A stretch of 64,000 nt of DNA, taken from the NCBI GenBank assembly GCA_027475525.1, contig JAMWFC010000053.1, positions 1,697,019 to 1,761,018 on the forward strand, written 5' to 3'. Made by a program: the position numbers and the translations under genes. Origin of the DNA: Macrolepiota albuminosa. Its lineage: Eukaryota > Basidiomycota > Agaricomycetes > Agaricales > Agaricaceae. Position 1 is the stretch's first letter; every line of letters starts with the position of its first letter. Positions 23,081 through 34,364 of the stretch are shown piece by piece. Under the pieces are notes generated by a model that ran no database searches, had not been told where the DNA came from, and saw nothing but the letters and a program-made list of their open reading frames with translations.

Positions 23081-23830
23081 TGTCACGACCCCTCCCCTCC
23101 GGACCCACTCCGGGACACCTCCAGTACACCATCTGGGACCCTCCCTCTGACCCCACAGGACACGCCCCGCCATCACGACTACCAACACCGCCATCACATG
23201 CATCAAGGACCGCCATCAGCTGCCACCAGCCCTGATCAACGATCGGATCACGCGCATCACGCATCACAGCTCCCCCCACGCCAATTGATCGCATGCCCTA
23301 CACGTGTGATCCAGGTATACAGTCCCTGCCCGCTACTCAATAACTCCCAGAACCCATCCCAGACACCCCGGAACCCCGAGACCCAGTCCCATAGTACTTA
23401 TAGCGCAGTTCCCCGTTGTATTCGTTAGTCTTGATATTACATTGCATTACTTGGATTGTTGCGTGCCCTCTGTTTGACTGGTACACATTGACTGGCACGC
23501 ATTGACTGGCACGCATTGACTGGCACGCATTGACTGGCATGCTCAAATACTCACGTGCTCTAAGATTGGTCCGCACTTTGCGACTTTAATTTGCTAACTC
23601 GGTCTCGTTTTAGAATCTCCGGTTCACGACTCGACCCCCTACCCTACTCTCAGCTACCTGAAACCCAAAACCCCTGGACCAAGTTCCCTCTTCCGGGATT
23701 ACCCCTGTCCACGTCTTGAACCCTGGAGTCCTAGCCCCGAAGTTCCAGACACCCGAGTATCCGTAGGTCAAGTCCGCATTGTAAGGGCGATTGCTTTCCC
23801 AGAAAGCCCCCGACTCAGCGGAACCTGACA
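23081..23830 (+). repeat. 3' LTR of chromovirus copy 1
   Basis: 750 bp, TGTCACGACCC ... GGAACCTGACA, followed by the target duplication GATAT. Compared with the 5' LTR it has extra copies of the unit gactggcacgcatt (23480-23540) and scattered transitions, so the insertion is not recent. Confidence 0.93.
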
Positions 23831-24171
23831 GATATTACATTTGATTGCTTGCATGCCCTTTTGATTGACTGGTACACACTGACTGGCACACTCTGACTGG
23901 TATGCTCAACTTGTTCACGTGCTCTTAAGACTGGTATGCACTTCGTAACTTAAGCTTCACTAACCGGGTCTCGTCCTAGAACCCCCGGTTCTCAACTCGA
24001 CTTCATCCCCTCAATTCTTTCAACTTCATCCGATCTCCAGACTAAGTCCTGTTCATGTCTTGAACCCTGGAGCTCAGTCCAGAGTTCCAGACATCTGAGT
24101 ATCCATAGATCAAGTCCACCTCGTAAGGGTGTTGCTTTCTCTGAAAGCCCCTGATTCAGTGGAACCTGACA

Positions 24172-25140
24172 CTTTGCATGCCAAGGTTCAAAATACTTGG
24201 TCACATTTGCACTCCCGATGGACGCATTCCTGATGAGTCTTGCTTAGCACTTCTGAAGCAATGAGGTCCTTGCCATGACTTATCTGAAGTCTGTACCTTC
24301 CTTGGTACTGTTGGCGTTCTCAGGATATTCATCAAGAACTTTGCCCATCGTGCACATGCCCTTAACCAACTTACCCACACCAACAAGCTCTTTGAATTTG
24401 GACCAGATCAGGTTACTGCACAACAAGACTTAGTAAAAGCCCTACAAAATGCCAAGCCCCTGGTTTCCATCGACTATGCCTCTGCTGACCCTGTTATCTT
24501 GGCAGTAGATACTTTGTACATTGCTGTTGGCTACTTTCTGTGCCTGTGCCTTAGCGATAATTGGAAACAGCAACGCTACAACCACTTTGGGTCTATCATG
24601 CTAAATAACCAGGAATCTCACTACAGTCAGCCTAAACTGGAGCTGTATGGACTTTTCAAAGCTTTCCGGTCACTGAAAATGTATTTGATAGGCGTATGGA
24701 ACCTTATTGTAGAAGTCGATGCTAGGTACATCAAAAGCATGCTGCAAAATCCTGATATCCAGCCATCCGCTGGTATGAACCGGTGGGTAGTTGCTATTCT
24801 CATGTTTCACTTTGAATTGGTACATGTCAAGAGCTCTTTCTACGGACCAGATGGACTCTCTAGGCAACCACAGCAGCCTGGCAACCCAGCAGTAGATCCA
24901 CAGACTTATAGCAATTTTGAGGACTGGATCAACTAATTACATGGTTTCATGCACCTTATACAACAACCAATTCCCTTGCTACGTTGGCAGCAAACTACTA
25001 GCATCATTTTACATCCCCTTGTCTCTTACTGACCCGAGATCTTTAACACACCTCTCACATTCTACATGGCAAGCATTCATGGCCAAGACTTGCCTCTAAC
25101 AAAGGTTGTACAAGAACCTCACCTGCTAAGAGAAGACAGC
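24172..25140 (+). pseudogene. RT end and RNase H of element B
   Basis: It resumes the pol of element B after the insertion: FKILGHICTPDGRIPDES, a stop at about 24262, then SEVCTFLGTVGVLRIFI and an open frame with AVDTLYIAVGYFLCLCLS (RNase H start), HYSQPKLELYGLFKAF (E of the second motif), LIVEVDARYIKSML, INRW-like MNRWVVAIL, and FYGPDGLSRQPQ at the end. This block set is characteristic of a widespread agaricomycete Ty3/gypsy family. The frame 24499-24936 is intact. Confidence 0.8.
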
Positions 25141-25149
25141 AGAAACTTG

Positions 25150-26560
25150 ACATATGATGTCATACCACAATCTGCTAAGGCCAAGATGGAAGACAGTCGT
25201 CTATTAACAGTTGAACAGTGGATACAAGACCTCAAGTGACCGGCAGGCCTTACTGATGAACAATATGTGACATTTATCCAATATGCTACACACTTCTTCT
25301 TTACTGATAACCGACTTTGATGATGAAATTGAGATGGCACTCACAAACTGGTCATCAAGCCAGAAAGTCGCTTGCATGTCCTGTGTGCCATGCATGATGA
25401 GCTAGGACATAGAGGGCTATATGCTACCTGAGCCTCTCTCTTAGAACAATTTTGGTGGCCGCATGCTAGTGCTGACATTGCCTGGTACATTAGGACTTGC
25501 CACCTCTGCCAAATTCAACAAACACACCAAGTACTTATCCTGCCAACCGTTGCAACGCCAGCTCCCCTCTTCAGCAAAATCTATGTTGATACCATGCACA
25601 TGCCCAAATCCAGTTGCTACAAGTACATCATTCAAGGTCATTGCTCACTAATCCACTGGCCTGAATTTTGAATGCTTCAAAGAGAAAATATGGAGGTGGT
25701 CGCCAAGTGGCTATTTGAGGATGTCATTTGCCATTGGGGAGCGCTGAGAGAAATTGTCATGGATAATGGTGCGCCAATTATCAAAGCACTAACATATCTC
25801 ACCAAGAAATACAAACATTCATCACATTTGAATATCTAGCTACAACAAGCATGCCAATGGCCTGGTAGAGAGACCACACTTTGACGTCCAGCAAGTGCTC
25901 TTCAAGGCAGTCGATGGCAATGAATCTTGTTGGAGTGAAGCAACATATTCAGTATTTTGGTCGAAAAGAGTTACCATTTGTAAGTGCATGGGTTGTTCTC
26001 CCTATTATGCAGCTACTGGCACCCATCCTTTACTTCCTGCTAACATTATAGAAGCAACCTACCTTCAGCCAGCACCCAACAGCATCTTAGCAACTACCGA
26101 TCTGATCACCAGATGAGCTATTGACCTTCAACAAAGAAAAGAAGATTTAGAGCAACTCCACAAGGTAGTCTTTAGCACCTGTCGCCAAGCAGCCCTGCAC
26201 TTTGAGACTAAGCATAGCGCTACCATTAAAGATTACAACTTTCTGAAGGGAGCACTAGTGCTTATGTGCAATTCCAAAATCAAGACCTCATATAACAAGA
26301 AAATGCACCCACGCTATTTGGGACCTTTGGTAATTATCTCCCATAACCAAGGTGCTTACATGCTCTGTGAATTAGATGGGTCAGTACTACATCAACCTGT
26401 TGCTGCTTTTTGCCTGTTGCTGTATATCGCCAGAGAACAAATTGACTTGCTGCTGGAAGCACTAGATATTGACACCGCCAAACTTAGAGAACTTGAAGAA
26501 ACTGACTTATTGGACAATGATGATTTGCTGACTCTGGTTGAAAAAGAAGAAAATGATTAG
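25150..26560 (+). pseudogene. Integrase of element B
   Basis: LEQFWWPHASADIAWYIRTC and HLCQIQQTHQ give the zinc-binding end, followed by core pieces FSKIYVDTMHMP and MDNGAPIIKAL (second D). Stops and shifts separate them. The C-terminal frame 26258-26560 is open (KMHPRYLGPLVII, GAYMLCELDGSVL, PVAAFCLLLYIAREQID) and ends in an acidic tail, as in family members. No chromodomain is visible. Confidence 0.75.
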
Positions 26561-26900
26561 AAAAGACTATATTGATAAGCTCTCTTTTCCTATTACACAC
26601 CTTACTTATTTTTCTTGCCAATACTTACTGTAATATATTCAACAGACATTTTCTTACGTAGTCAAGCTGCAGCGCTAGCGTGTCGCCAATGCTTAGCGCA
26701 CTGCACAACTCTCACCAAGGGTTTTTTGCTATGATGACTTACTGAGTGTTTCTCTGTGCAAAATTTTGCTAAGATCCCCCTAATTGTGTTTATCCATCAG
26801 TTTACTTACAAGACTTACTTTCCCAGACTCAGGAGCAAAAATATATAAAGAGATCCACTAACAAAAGGCTATATATAAACGGCCTATCTATGCTAAGATC
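26561..26900. other. Spacer between pol and the antisense gene of element B
   Basis: 340 bp of A/T-rich sequence with several agcgc words also seen in the LTRs. No coding or structured feature is recognised. It would hold the 3' ends of both convergent transcripts. Confidence 0.4.
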
Positions 26901-26903
26901 TGT

Positions 26904-29900
26904 TTACTCACTATTGTTGTCCATCAGCAAGAAATTGTTGGAAACTGGCAAAGAGGAGTTACAAAGGGGGAGGAGGTCACCTGGCAAGATGTTGTTGGTG
27001 GTTTGCCAATTTATGGCGGCTTGACAATCATCTTGGTAGTCACAAAAAATGTGAAGGCTATGATCCAGGTTGGAGTAGCACAATCTAAGTGCTATCATTC
27101 CTGCTCCTGTCCCATCACCTCCTCCATTGTTGCTGCTCTTCTTGAATACCTCTCCAACATGTTGTGAGGGTTGAGCGCTATCACTGGGTATACGAGGTCT
27201 TGTTCTAGCCACTGGAAGACGTTGCCAGTAACTATTGGTTGTGGCTGTGGGGTCCAGGCAGGATTAATTCTGGCGACTATGAGGCGCCTCAGTTTTAGTC
27301 TGGCAACATTCTAGGATCTGACACCTTCCAGGGGGCAACATTACCATAGGGAGGGAGCCATCGCCACTCAGGCTCCTCCCTGGCAACTCCTGCTGCTCCC
27401 TCCTCTTCTCCCGCTACCACCTCCCTTGCCAGTGCCTCCTCCTTGTCACCTTTGTGCTGAGTCATCAAGGTCTCTTCTTCACCTTCAGTGTCCTCATCCC
27501 CTCCCATTGCCGCTGTCTCAGCTGGTCCAGTGCCTTCCCCCATCTCAATGTTCAAGAAGACTCCTTCTTGATCCTCTGGCAGTGCCAAGTTGCCAGCAGC
27601 TTCCCATTCTCCTGACTCCTCCAGAGACCTTGCCGCCAAATAGATAGGTGACAAGAGGCCACTGAGACCAGCCTCTGTGTCAGGAGGTGGTAGGCAACTA
27701 GCTGCCAATGCCTTCTCCAAGTTCTCCATCTCGGTATCCTCAGGGGCTAGCAAGGGGGAAGGTAATGATACCACACAAGGTCACTTGGCCTTGCCCTTCC
27801 CTTTGCTTGGGGAAGGGGCTTGTCATTTTTCTGGGACCGAAGTCCCTTGGCGCTCTCTAGCACCTTGATTGCCAACCAATTCAATTCCATCTCCTTGGCA
27901 TGTTGGCAATGCCAAGAAGGCCCGTCCAACAGCTGCCATTCCTCCAGTGGCAACCTTCTTCCTCTGCCCCTCCACAAACTCCCTTGCTCTTCTTACCAAA
28001 ACTGCATAGGAAAATGTCTTCTCAACAAGGGCATTTGGTGCGCTGCCATGCTCACAACTCTTGGCCCCGTCAATGGTGCAAGCACATTTCAAAACACCAC
28101 AATGATAGCATGGCTGGGCTCCAGTCATAAACCAACATCCTTCTGGGTCGTTGTCTGCCCAGCATTTGTCACACTAGCACTAAGAGTTAGCAAGAGACTA
28201 AAGAAGCCAGAGAAGTTACTTACTGCTCCCTATGCTGTCACGACCCCTCCCCTCTGGACCCACCCCGGGACACCCCCGGAACACCCTCTGGGACCCTCCC
28301 TCCAACCCCACAGGACACGCCCTGCCATCACGACCGCCGACACCGCCATCACGCGCATCAAGGACCGCCATCAGCCGCCACCAGCCCCGATCAACGATCG
28401 GATCACGCGACTCGTTCCGGCCATCGCACATCATGCATCACGGCTCCATCCGCGCCCCACACGTGCGATCCCGGTATGCAGCCCCTGCCGCTACTCAATG
28501 ACCCCCGGAACCCATCCCAGACATCCCGGAACCCCGAGACCCGGCCCCATAGTACGTATAGCATAGTTCCCTGTTGTATTTGCTAGTCTTGATATTACAT
28601 ACACTGTTACTTTGCTTTACTTGGATTGTTGCGTGCCCTCTATTTGACTGGTACGCATTGACTGGCATGCTTGACTGGCACGCTTGGATATTCGCGTGCT
28701 CTAAGACTGGTACGCACTTTGCGACTTTAACTTACTAACTTGGTCTCGTCTTAGAACCTCCAGTTCACGACTCGACCCCCACCCGAACTCCCCAGTTACC
28801 ACCACCCAAAACCCCCGGACTAAGTCCCCTCTCCCGGGATTTCCCTGTCCACGTCTTGAACCCCGGAGTCCTAGCCCCAGAGTTCCAGACACCCGAGTAT
28901 CCGTGGGTCAAGTCCACATTGTAAGAGCGATTGCTTTCCCGGAAAGCCCCCGACTCAGCGGAACCTGACATATGCCTCCTTAAATGCCTGCCAGGTCACC
29001 AGGGAAATGGTCTTCTTCCCCTTCATCTCCTCCATCACGACACCAGCTTCTTGCCCCTCGTCAAGAATGGCCTCCTCCTGACGCAGCAGAAGCAAACTTT
29101 TCAGCTCCTTGTCATCAAAGGAACTTTGCATTGGTGCCTACAAAAACTTAGTTGATTCAAGACCAGATTCAAAGAAAGTACCACTCACCGTGTATTGAGG
29201 AGCCACCTTGCAACTTTGCAAACGTTGTTAGCGACCATTGGCAATGGCAAGAAAAATCAGCACATACCTTGCGTTTAGAAGCACCTGCCGGCTCCCTCGG
29301 TGAGCCTGACTTGCTAGCCGACAACACTGGGCTCAAAGTGCTGCCAGCATGACTAACCTTGCCAGAGTCTTCTGCTACAGCCTGCCTCTTGGTGGCAGGG
29401 GCCTTCCTCACAGCAATCTACTCCATCTCCACTGCCAATGCTGCCGTCCTCTTCCGCTCCTTCAGTGCCCTGGTAATCTCCCGAGAATTCTGGAAAACCT
29501 CCTCTTGCCTTGCCACAATTTCCTTGTCTACCTGCATGCAGGTGAGAGGTGCCAACACCTCTTGTTTACTATGTGGGGACAAATCAGACCAAAGCTAAGT
29601 TAGAAGAAATGAGTTAGAAATACTCACTCTGCTGCAGGTGTGCTTACTGTCATCAGCAATGCCCTGGACAGGATATTCTCCAACTTGTCCTCAATAGTTG
29701 GAATGGGAGGAGGCGCCTGACAATCCAATCAGCTAGCAATACGGCAAGAACTAGAAGCACTCACAAAATGAGCAAAAGATGCTAACCACTTAGCGCCATG
29801 GTGATCCAGATACCACAACTGGCACCACTCTCAAACCTCAATCTCGCAATCCCAGCCCATGCCAAGAACACGTACCTCCAACCACTGCTTGTACAATTTC

Positions 29901-30067
29901 ATAATGGTGGTTATCAAATTTATAGGTGCTTCCATGCCAATGCCATTGATATGCTTGAGAAAGTTGTTGGCTTTGGCGATATATGCATGTGCCATGTTTT
30001 GAGCCTCAATACTGGGAACAGGGGGCAGAGTTGGAATACAGAAAGACATTATTTGTGAGGAGAGCAC
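26904..30067 (-). pseudogene. Antisense multi-exon cysteine-cluster gene of element B
   Basis: Minus-strand gene between pol and the 3' LTR, split by a solo LTR. Exon 1 (30067 to about 29876) encodes MSFCIPTLPPVPSIEAQNM and helical sequence, ending at a gtacgtg donor. Further exon-like blocks follow: PPPIPTIEDKLENILSRAL, a coiled-coil segment VARQEEVFQNSREITRALK, and a Ser/Lys-rich stretch ending at gtatgt. Beyond the solo LTR come a cysteine cluster (CDKCWADNDPEGC, 8 residues, CYHCGVLKC; about C2C8C-8-C2C4C), basic sequence, and an acidic tail (27295-27774). The layout parallels the chromovirus antisense gene, although the sequences are not obviously alignable. Exact splice sites are uncertain. 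Confidence 0.6.
28236..28970 (+). repeat. Solo chromovirus LTR in the antisense gene of element B
   Basis: 735 bp, TGTCACGACCC ... GGAACCTGACA, with a perfect target duplication TATGC (28231-28235 and 28971-28975). It interrupts the antisense gene just before its cysteine cluster. Confidence 0.95.
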
Positions 30068-30204
30068 CAGGTAAAATCAGGAAAAGAGATGAAGTCCCAA
30101 TTCATGCGCCAGGACTATAAATGTAAATGAAATCTGAAGAACGCATGGGCCACTTGTCACAAAAGTGGTAATGGTAACCATATTTGGTGACTGAGGACAG
30201 TCAA

Positions 30205-30223
30205 TTTTTCAGTTGGGGGGAGA
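30205..30223 (+). other. Polypurine tract of element B
   Basis: The stretch ending agttggggggaga directly precedes the 3' LTR start TGATAGGACC at 30224. Confidence 0.6.
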
Positions 30224-31150
30224 TGATAGGACCCCATACAGGATAAGTGCATCAATGGCAGGCTACGGCAACATGGCACTGGCTTGAGATATCTTAGCGC
30301 ATGCTAATTAACTAATTTTGGTGATATTTGATGGCCGCACACAGCAAGAAGTAGATCCAATCAATGATAGTGCCAACAGCAGACAGAATGACAACTGACA
30401 GATGGCATCAGTCACTGACGACAGCGCTTAGCAAGAAGACTGATGATCTATCAAAAACTGACAGACAGCTTGGCGTTTGACCTTGGTGTCTGACATTGCT
30501 TAGCACCTCGATTTGGCGCTTGACATCGCTTAGTATTTTGAACAGACAGAAGATTGATGGATTGATGGTTTAACATCACAATCTGCTGCCTGGCATCGCT
30601 AAGTGTCTTGAATGGATGGTAGGGATCTGAAACCGTTGAAGCCACCCCTATAAAATTTTCTAGTTTGCCACACTTTGGCATTATTAGTCACTTGGCAACG
30701 GTGAACTCTTTGTAGTATAAAAGTACTTACCAACTTGTACATAGGAATCAGAACAGAGTTTTCTGCCCCACTTACTCTAGTCTCTCTTACAGTCTAAGTC
30801 TCATTTACGGTCGGCAATGTCAAAGTCATCAGCAGTTGCAGACTATTGCTAGCCAACAACATCCTCACGCCTTGCAGCTATGGCAGGCATTAATGTTGCT
30901 TAGACTTCGCTAAGCTTTCTGTGTTCTTGCCACTCGTATTGCCATGTTCACTTACTGCTTCTTCCATAGGTGCTTTTATCTTAGCGCTTGACACTTGCCG
31001 ACTCCCTTCCCGACTTTACCTTATTTTATAGGCACATTCTCTGGGACCTGCCCGGGACTCCTCTCATCACTTTTAGCATGCCCAACACAAGCTTTTGGCA
31101 CAGTAACACTATTACTACATTTGTTACTGACCAAACTTTGGGCGTCATCA
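30224..31150 (+). repeat. 3' LTR of element B
   Basis: 927 bp, TGATAGGACC ... GCGTCATCA, aligned end to end with 7248-8171. It is followed by GTGG, which also precedes the 5' LTR. Confidence 0.9.
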
Positions 31151-31154
31151 GTGG

Positions 31155-32255
31155 TCCTGTTATGTGTTGATCTGAAAATGTATGGCTTACAAAAAAGGAC
31201 ATCAGCTATTATAACTTTATCAATTGCAGTAGTATAAACTTGTTTAGCTAATGTAATTTGATCAAAAGTGAAAATATAGATTCAACGCTTGATAGAACAG
31301 CAATAATAATTTGTTGGAATAAATCAGGTGCATAGTAAGCCAGTTGAATATGGAGTTGACTAAAAAATATTAAGTCTGAAATTCTAATTATAGCAGATCA
31401 GCATATAATATTAAAAAAACTAAATGTCAAAAGCCTACACAAGTCCAATAAAACTTCCTAGACATTGACTAATTGTTATCAATGATGTTGCATGAGGTAC
31501 AAGATTTTCATCATCAATATATTTAGCACATGACAGACTTCAATACAAAAGTCTCTCATATATTGAAAAAAAAAACTTACTGTATGCTGCACAGCAGCTC
31601 CTAAGCCTACTCTAATAAGAATTTGATATCCTAGTAAAGATGCTGTTGTAGAATCTAAACTGGTGGTATAGAGAAAACCAAAGCCAACTAATGCAAGCAG
31701 TGGAAAAAACAATAAGAAAGGCTAAGCAAGGCTTTTGACCTTCACAGAAAGTTAATTGATTAAACAAAAAATGATTTAAAAACATTATACATACTACACC
31801 CCCAGCAATCAACATAGCTATTATCATTTTCTTAAAAATTGAGCATACAAATGACACCAGGACTTTCAAAGATATCAAAGTCATTCTTGAGCATAAAAAA
31901 CGAAACACACATCATAAATGGAAGTATCTCAATTCCAGATTTTATTGCTGAATGACCACAAACTTGGTATAAAAGAGGCTATCAAAAAATAATTATCAAC
32001 ACAGAGGATAAATATAAGCAGAAATGCTTGCCAAGTAATACTAAACCACTAACATTGTTAGATCTTTATAACCAAGATTCATTGTACTCACCATAGCAAT
32101 GACAAATGCAAGCTGAACCAAAGCCTGGAAAAAATGATAAACATTTGCAAAGATAAATGTGTATGTAACTCACTGATATAATGAATGCACCAAGGATACT
32201 TTTTTAAAGTAGCATTCTCAAAGGCAAGATTGCATCTGAACTTTTTTTGTACTCC
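31155..32255 (-). pseudogene. C-terminal half of a disrupted MFS drug transporter
   Basis: Minus-strand exons separated by short introns. In order: the end of a TM-loop exon (SSDAILPLRML, a stop, then KSILGAFIIS), ALVQLAFVIAM, GHSAIKSGIEILPFMMC, and a large exon LALVGFGFLYTTSLDSTTAS with LGYQILIRVGLGAAVQ (a signature of 14-TM DHA2-type transporters). Then come NLVPHATSLITISQCLGSF and YAPDLFQQIIIAVLSS. The upstream half lies at 47865-49095; the copia insertion point falls inside one exon. The 3' end is cut by element B at 31151. Stops and frame changes show the gene is dead. Confidence 0.8.
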
Positions 32256-32575
32256 TGTCACAACATGATAGCATAACAATGATATATTTGTGTACAGTAG
32301 ACAATATAGTTATAAACTGGAGTCAATGTTAAGAGATAATGTGTATAAGTACAAGTAATATGAGATACATAAAGTAAAGAGCATACCTGGAGTCAATGTT
32401 GAGAGATGACATGACTCTAGGTCTCCACAAAGTATTTATAGCTATAAATATAATATGTTATATCATAAAAAGATAATAAACATATCACAATGAAATAAAA
32501 GTAAAACATATGTGTATATGAGATAAAAATAATGTAATAGATGACGTTTAGAGCTATGCATCACATTCCTCAACA
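32256..32575 (-). repeat. 3' LTR of the copia element
   Basis: 320 bp, TGTCACAACATG ... CCTCAACA on the plus strand (palindromic TG/CA ends). It matches the split 5' LTR with scattered transitions. Confidence 0.93.
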
Positions 32576-32599
32576 CTCCTACTTGACGCTAGCGCAGGC

Positions 32600-33250
32600 A
32601 CAATGACTCCCATTTTTGTACAGTATTTTTTAAAGGTTTTGCAAAGTAAAGCCTTAGTCAGGATGTCAGCAATTATTTCATGAGTGGAAACATGTTCTAA
32701 ACAAATATTGTTTCAAAAGATATGTTTGCATATAAAATGATAATAGATATCGATGTGCTTGGCTCAAGAATGCCCTACAGGATTTTTTGAGAGAGCAATA
32801 CTGCCGGTACTGTCTGTATGAATGATGGTTGCCTCAACTTAAGGAAAATCCAGATCTTTGAGTAAATTTTGTAACCAAATAGTTTCATATATGGCATTTG
32901 ATGAAGCAATGTACTCTGCTTCCACCATAGAAATGGTGGTTACTGACTGCTTTTTTAAGGACCATGAGATCATGCTTCTATTAATGTCAAAGCACCATCC
33001 GCTGATTGAATAACAATCATGGCTATCTTAAGCCCAGTTCACATCACTCCACCCAACTACATGTACTTCATTATTTGACCATCCTCCAAGCTTTAGACAA
33101 TATGCTTGAGTACCCTTTAAATATCACAAAACTTGCTTGCATGCAGCAAAATGAGGAATATCTAGATTATTGGAGAAACAGGCCAATAGATTAACCACAA
33201 ATTGTATGTCAGGACATGTCTGCATGGCGTAGAGCAAAGATCTGATAAAT
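32600..33250 (-). pseudogene. RNase H of the copia element
   Basis: Minus-strand blocks: VEAEYIASSNAIYETIWLQN, IIHTDSTGSIALSKNPVGHS, AKHIDIYYHFICKHI and ADILTKALLCKTFKK. This is the standard Ty1/copia C-terminal sequence (normally STEAEY and DNQSAI). In-frame stops are present. Confidence 0.75.
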
Positions 33251-34090
33251 GACAAGTAGTTAACTCTGTTAGAGTATTGTTGATAATCCTTTTATTTATC
33301 GTCTGTATTGGGACTCTGAACAAGCAATAGATTGTGATTAGTGATCAGAGGAGTTGACACAGGATGACATGTCAACATTTCAAATTGGTCGAGAATCAAA
33401 CTAATATAAAGTGACTGATTCAAATAAATGGTGTGATTAGCACAATTTTGTCTGATTTGAAGACCCAGAATATAATGGATTTCACCCAAATCAGTAATCT
33501 TGAAACGTTTGTCAATGTCCCTTTTGAATGAGACAATACAAACAAGATCTTGTCCTGCTATGATCATATTGTCCACATAGACTATAACAATTAAGATTAT
33601 TTCATTTTTCTCTCAGAAGATATAAAGGCAATCACCAGTGTGAGAAGGTGAGAAGCCAAGACTTAATAAGACTTTGTATAATTTCTCCTTCCACTTTCTT
33701 CCTGCTTGCTTTAGTCCATAAATGGCCTTGACAAGCTTCCAGTATGGCGATCGCCCTACTCCTCAAGGTGCTTTCATATATATATCCTTGTCAAGCTTTC
33801 CCTCCAGATATGCTCTGATCACATCAATCTGATGAATTTCAAAATCCAGCATTGCTGCTAATGTAAGGAATATACAAAGCATTGTAAATTTCATGACTAA
33901 CAAGAATGTTTCATCATAGTCAACACCATGGACTTGAAAGAACCCCTGGGCCACAATACATGCCTTGTATTTTGCATGATTTTCATCTTTGTCTAATTTT
34001 TCTTTTAGGACAATTTTGCTTCCCACAGCTTTCTTCCCTGGAGGTAAGTCATCTACCTCAATAAACACTCCCCTTTTAACAAGCTGGTTA
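33251..34090 (-). pseudogene. Reverse transcriptase of the copia element
   Basis: Minus-strand blocks: PPGKKAVGSKIVLKEKLDKD, YKACIVAQGFFQVHGVDYDE, HQIDVIRAYLEGKLDKDIYM (RVT_2 fold), a degraded WKEKLYKVLLSLGF region, IVYVDNMIIAG and FKITDLGEIHYILGL. The catalytic YVDD reads YVDN (AAT for GAT). Several frame changes lie between 33577 and 33762. Confidence 0.85.
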
Positions 34091-34364
34091 TATTCATTTT
34101 TGATGGCTTCTCACCATTTGTTGGCATCGGCAGACAACAAAGCGGTTTTGATACTAGAGCCAGAGACTGTGACAAAGGCCATATGGCTATCAGACTCATT
34201 ATTGTTTTTGTCTTGCCAATATCAAGTGGGAAGCCTTTTTAGTCATGTAAAGAGTTTATGCTGGGGTAGATCTTTCCATTTTGTACTTTTTCAAGGTGCT
34301 GGAGGCGGATTTGAAGATGTCTGAATATGAGCTGTAGTAGAATAAGGTGCAGGTGAGGAGTACC

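Larger units (their letters stand above)
13048..23830 (+). mobile_element. Full-length Ty3/gypsy chromovirus, copy 1
   Basis: 10,783 bp with LTRs at both ends and a perfect 5-bp target duplication GATAT. The order is 5' LTR, self-priming PBS, proline-rich Gag, two proteases, RT, RNase H, integrase with C-terminal chromodomain, antisense two-intron gene, polypurine tract and 3' LTR. It has stops (for example TGA at 14286 and 18319) and three 77-bp duplications that are probably assembly errors. It is a near twin of copy 2 at 37007-47647. Confidence 0.95.
12648..24171 (+). repeat. Solo chromovirus LTR, split by copy 1
   Basis: The left part is 12648-13047 and the right part 23836-24171, together 736 bp, from TGTCACG to CCTGACA. 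A perfect target duplication CTTTG lies outside (12643-12647 and 24172-24176). The interruption carries its own duplication, GATAT (13043-13047 and 23831-23835). The LTR was thus already solo, or an end of a recombined element, when copy 1 landed in it. Confidence 0.92.
7248..31150 (+). mobile_element. Ty3/gypsy element B, interrupted by nested insertions
   Basis: Two LTRs of about 925 bp in the same orientation (7248-8171 and 30224-31150) bound the element. The flanks share GTGG (7244-7247 and 31151-31154), a plausible short target duplication. Subtracting the insertion at 12648-24171 and the solo LTR at 28236-28970, with their target duplications, leaves about 11.6 kb. Between the LTRs lie Gag, protease, a deleted RT, RNase H and integrase on the plus strand, then a multi-exon gene on the minus strand. 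Stops and a missing RT core mean it is dead. It lies immediately downstream of the MFS gene remains. Confidence 0.85.

Noticed and set aside
13048..23830. Repeat-induced point mutation in the Neurospora style as the decay mechanism
   Set aside because: The changes noticed at stops and catalytic codons fit CpG decay; no general CpA-to-TpA skew was apparent by eye. A dinucleotide count would be needed to exclude RIP firmly.
31479..31908. Separate small membrane-protein genes
   Set aside because: These hydrophobic ORFs are exons of the disrupted MFS transporter (LGYQILIRVGLG and neighbours), not independent genes.
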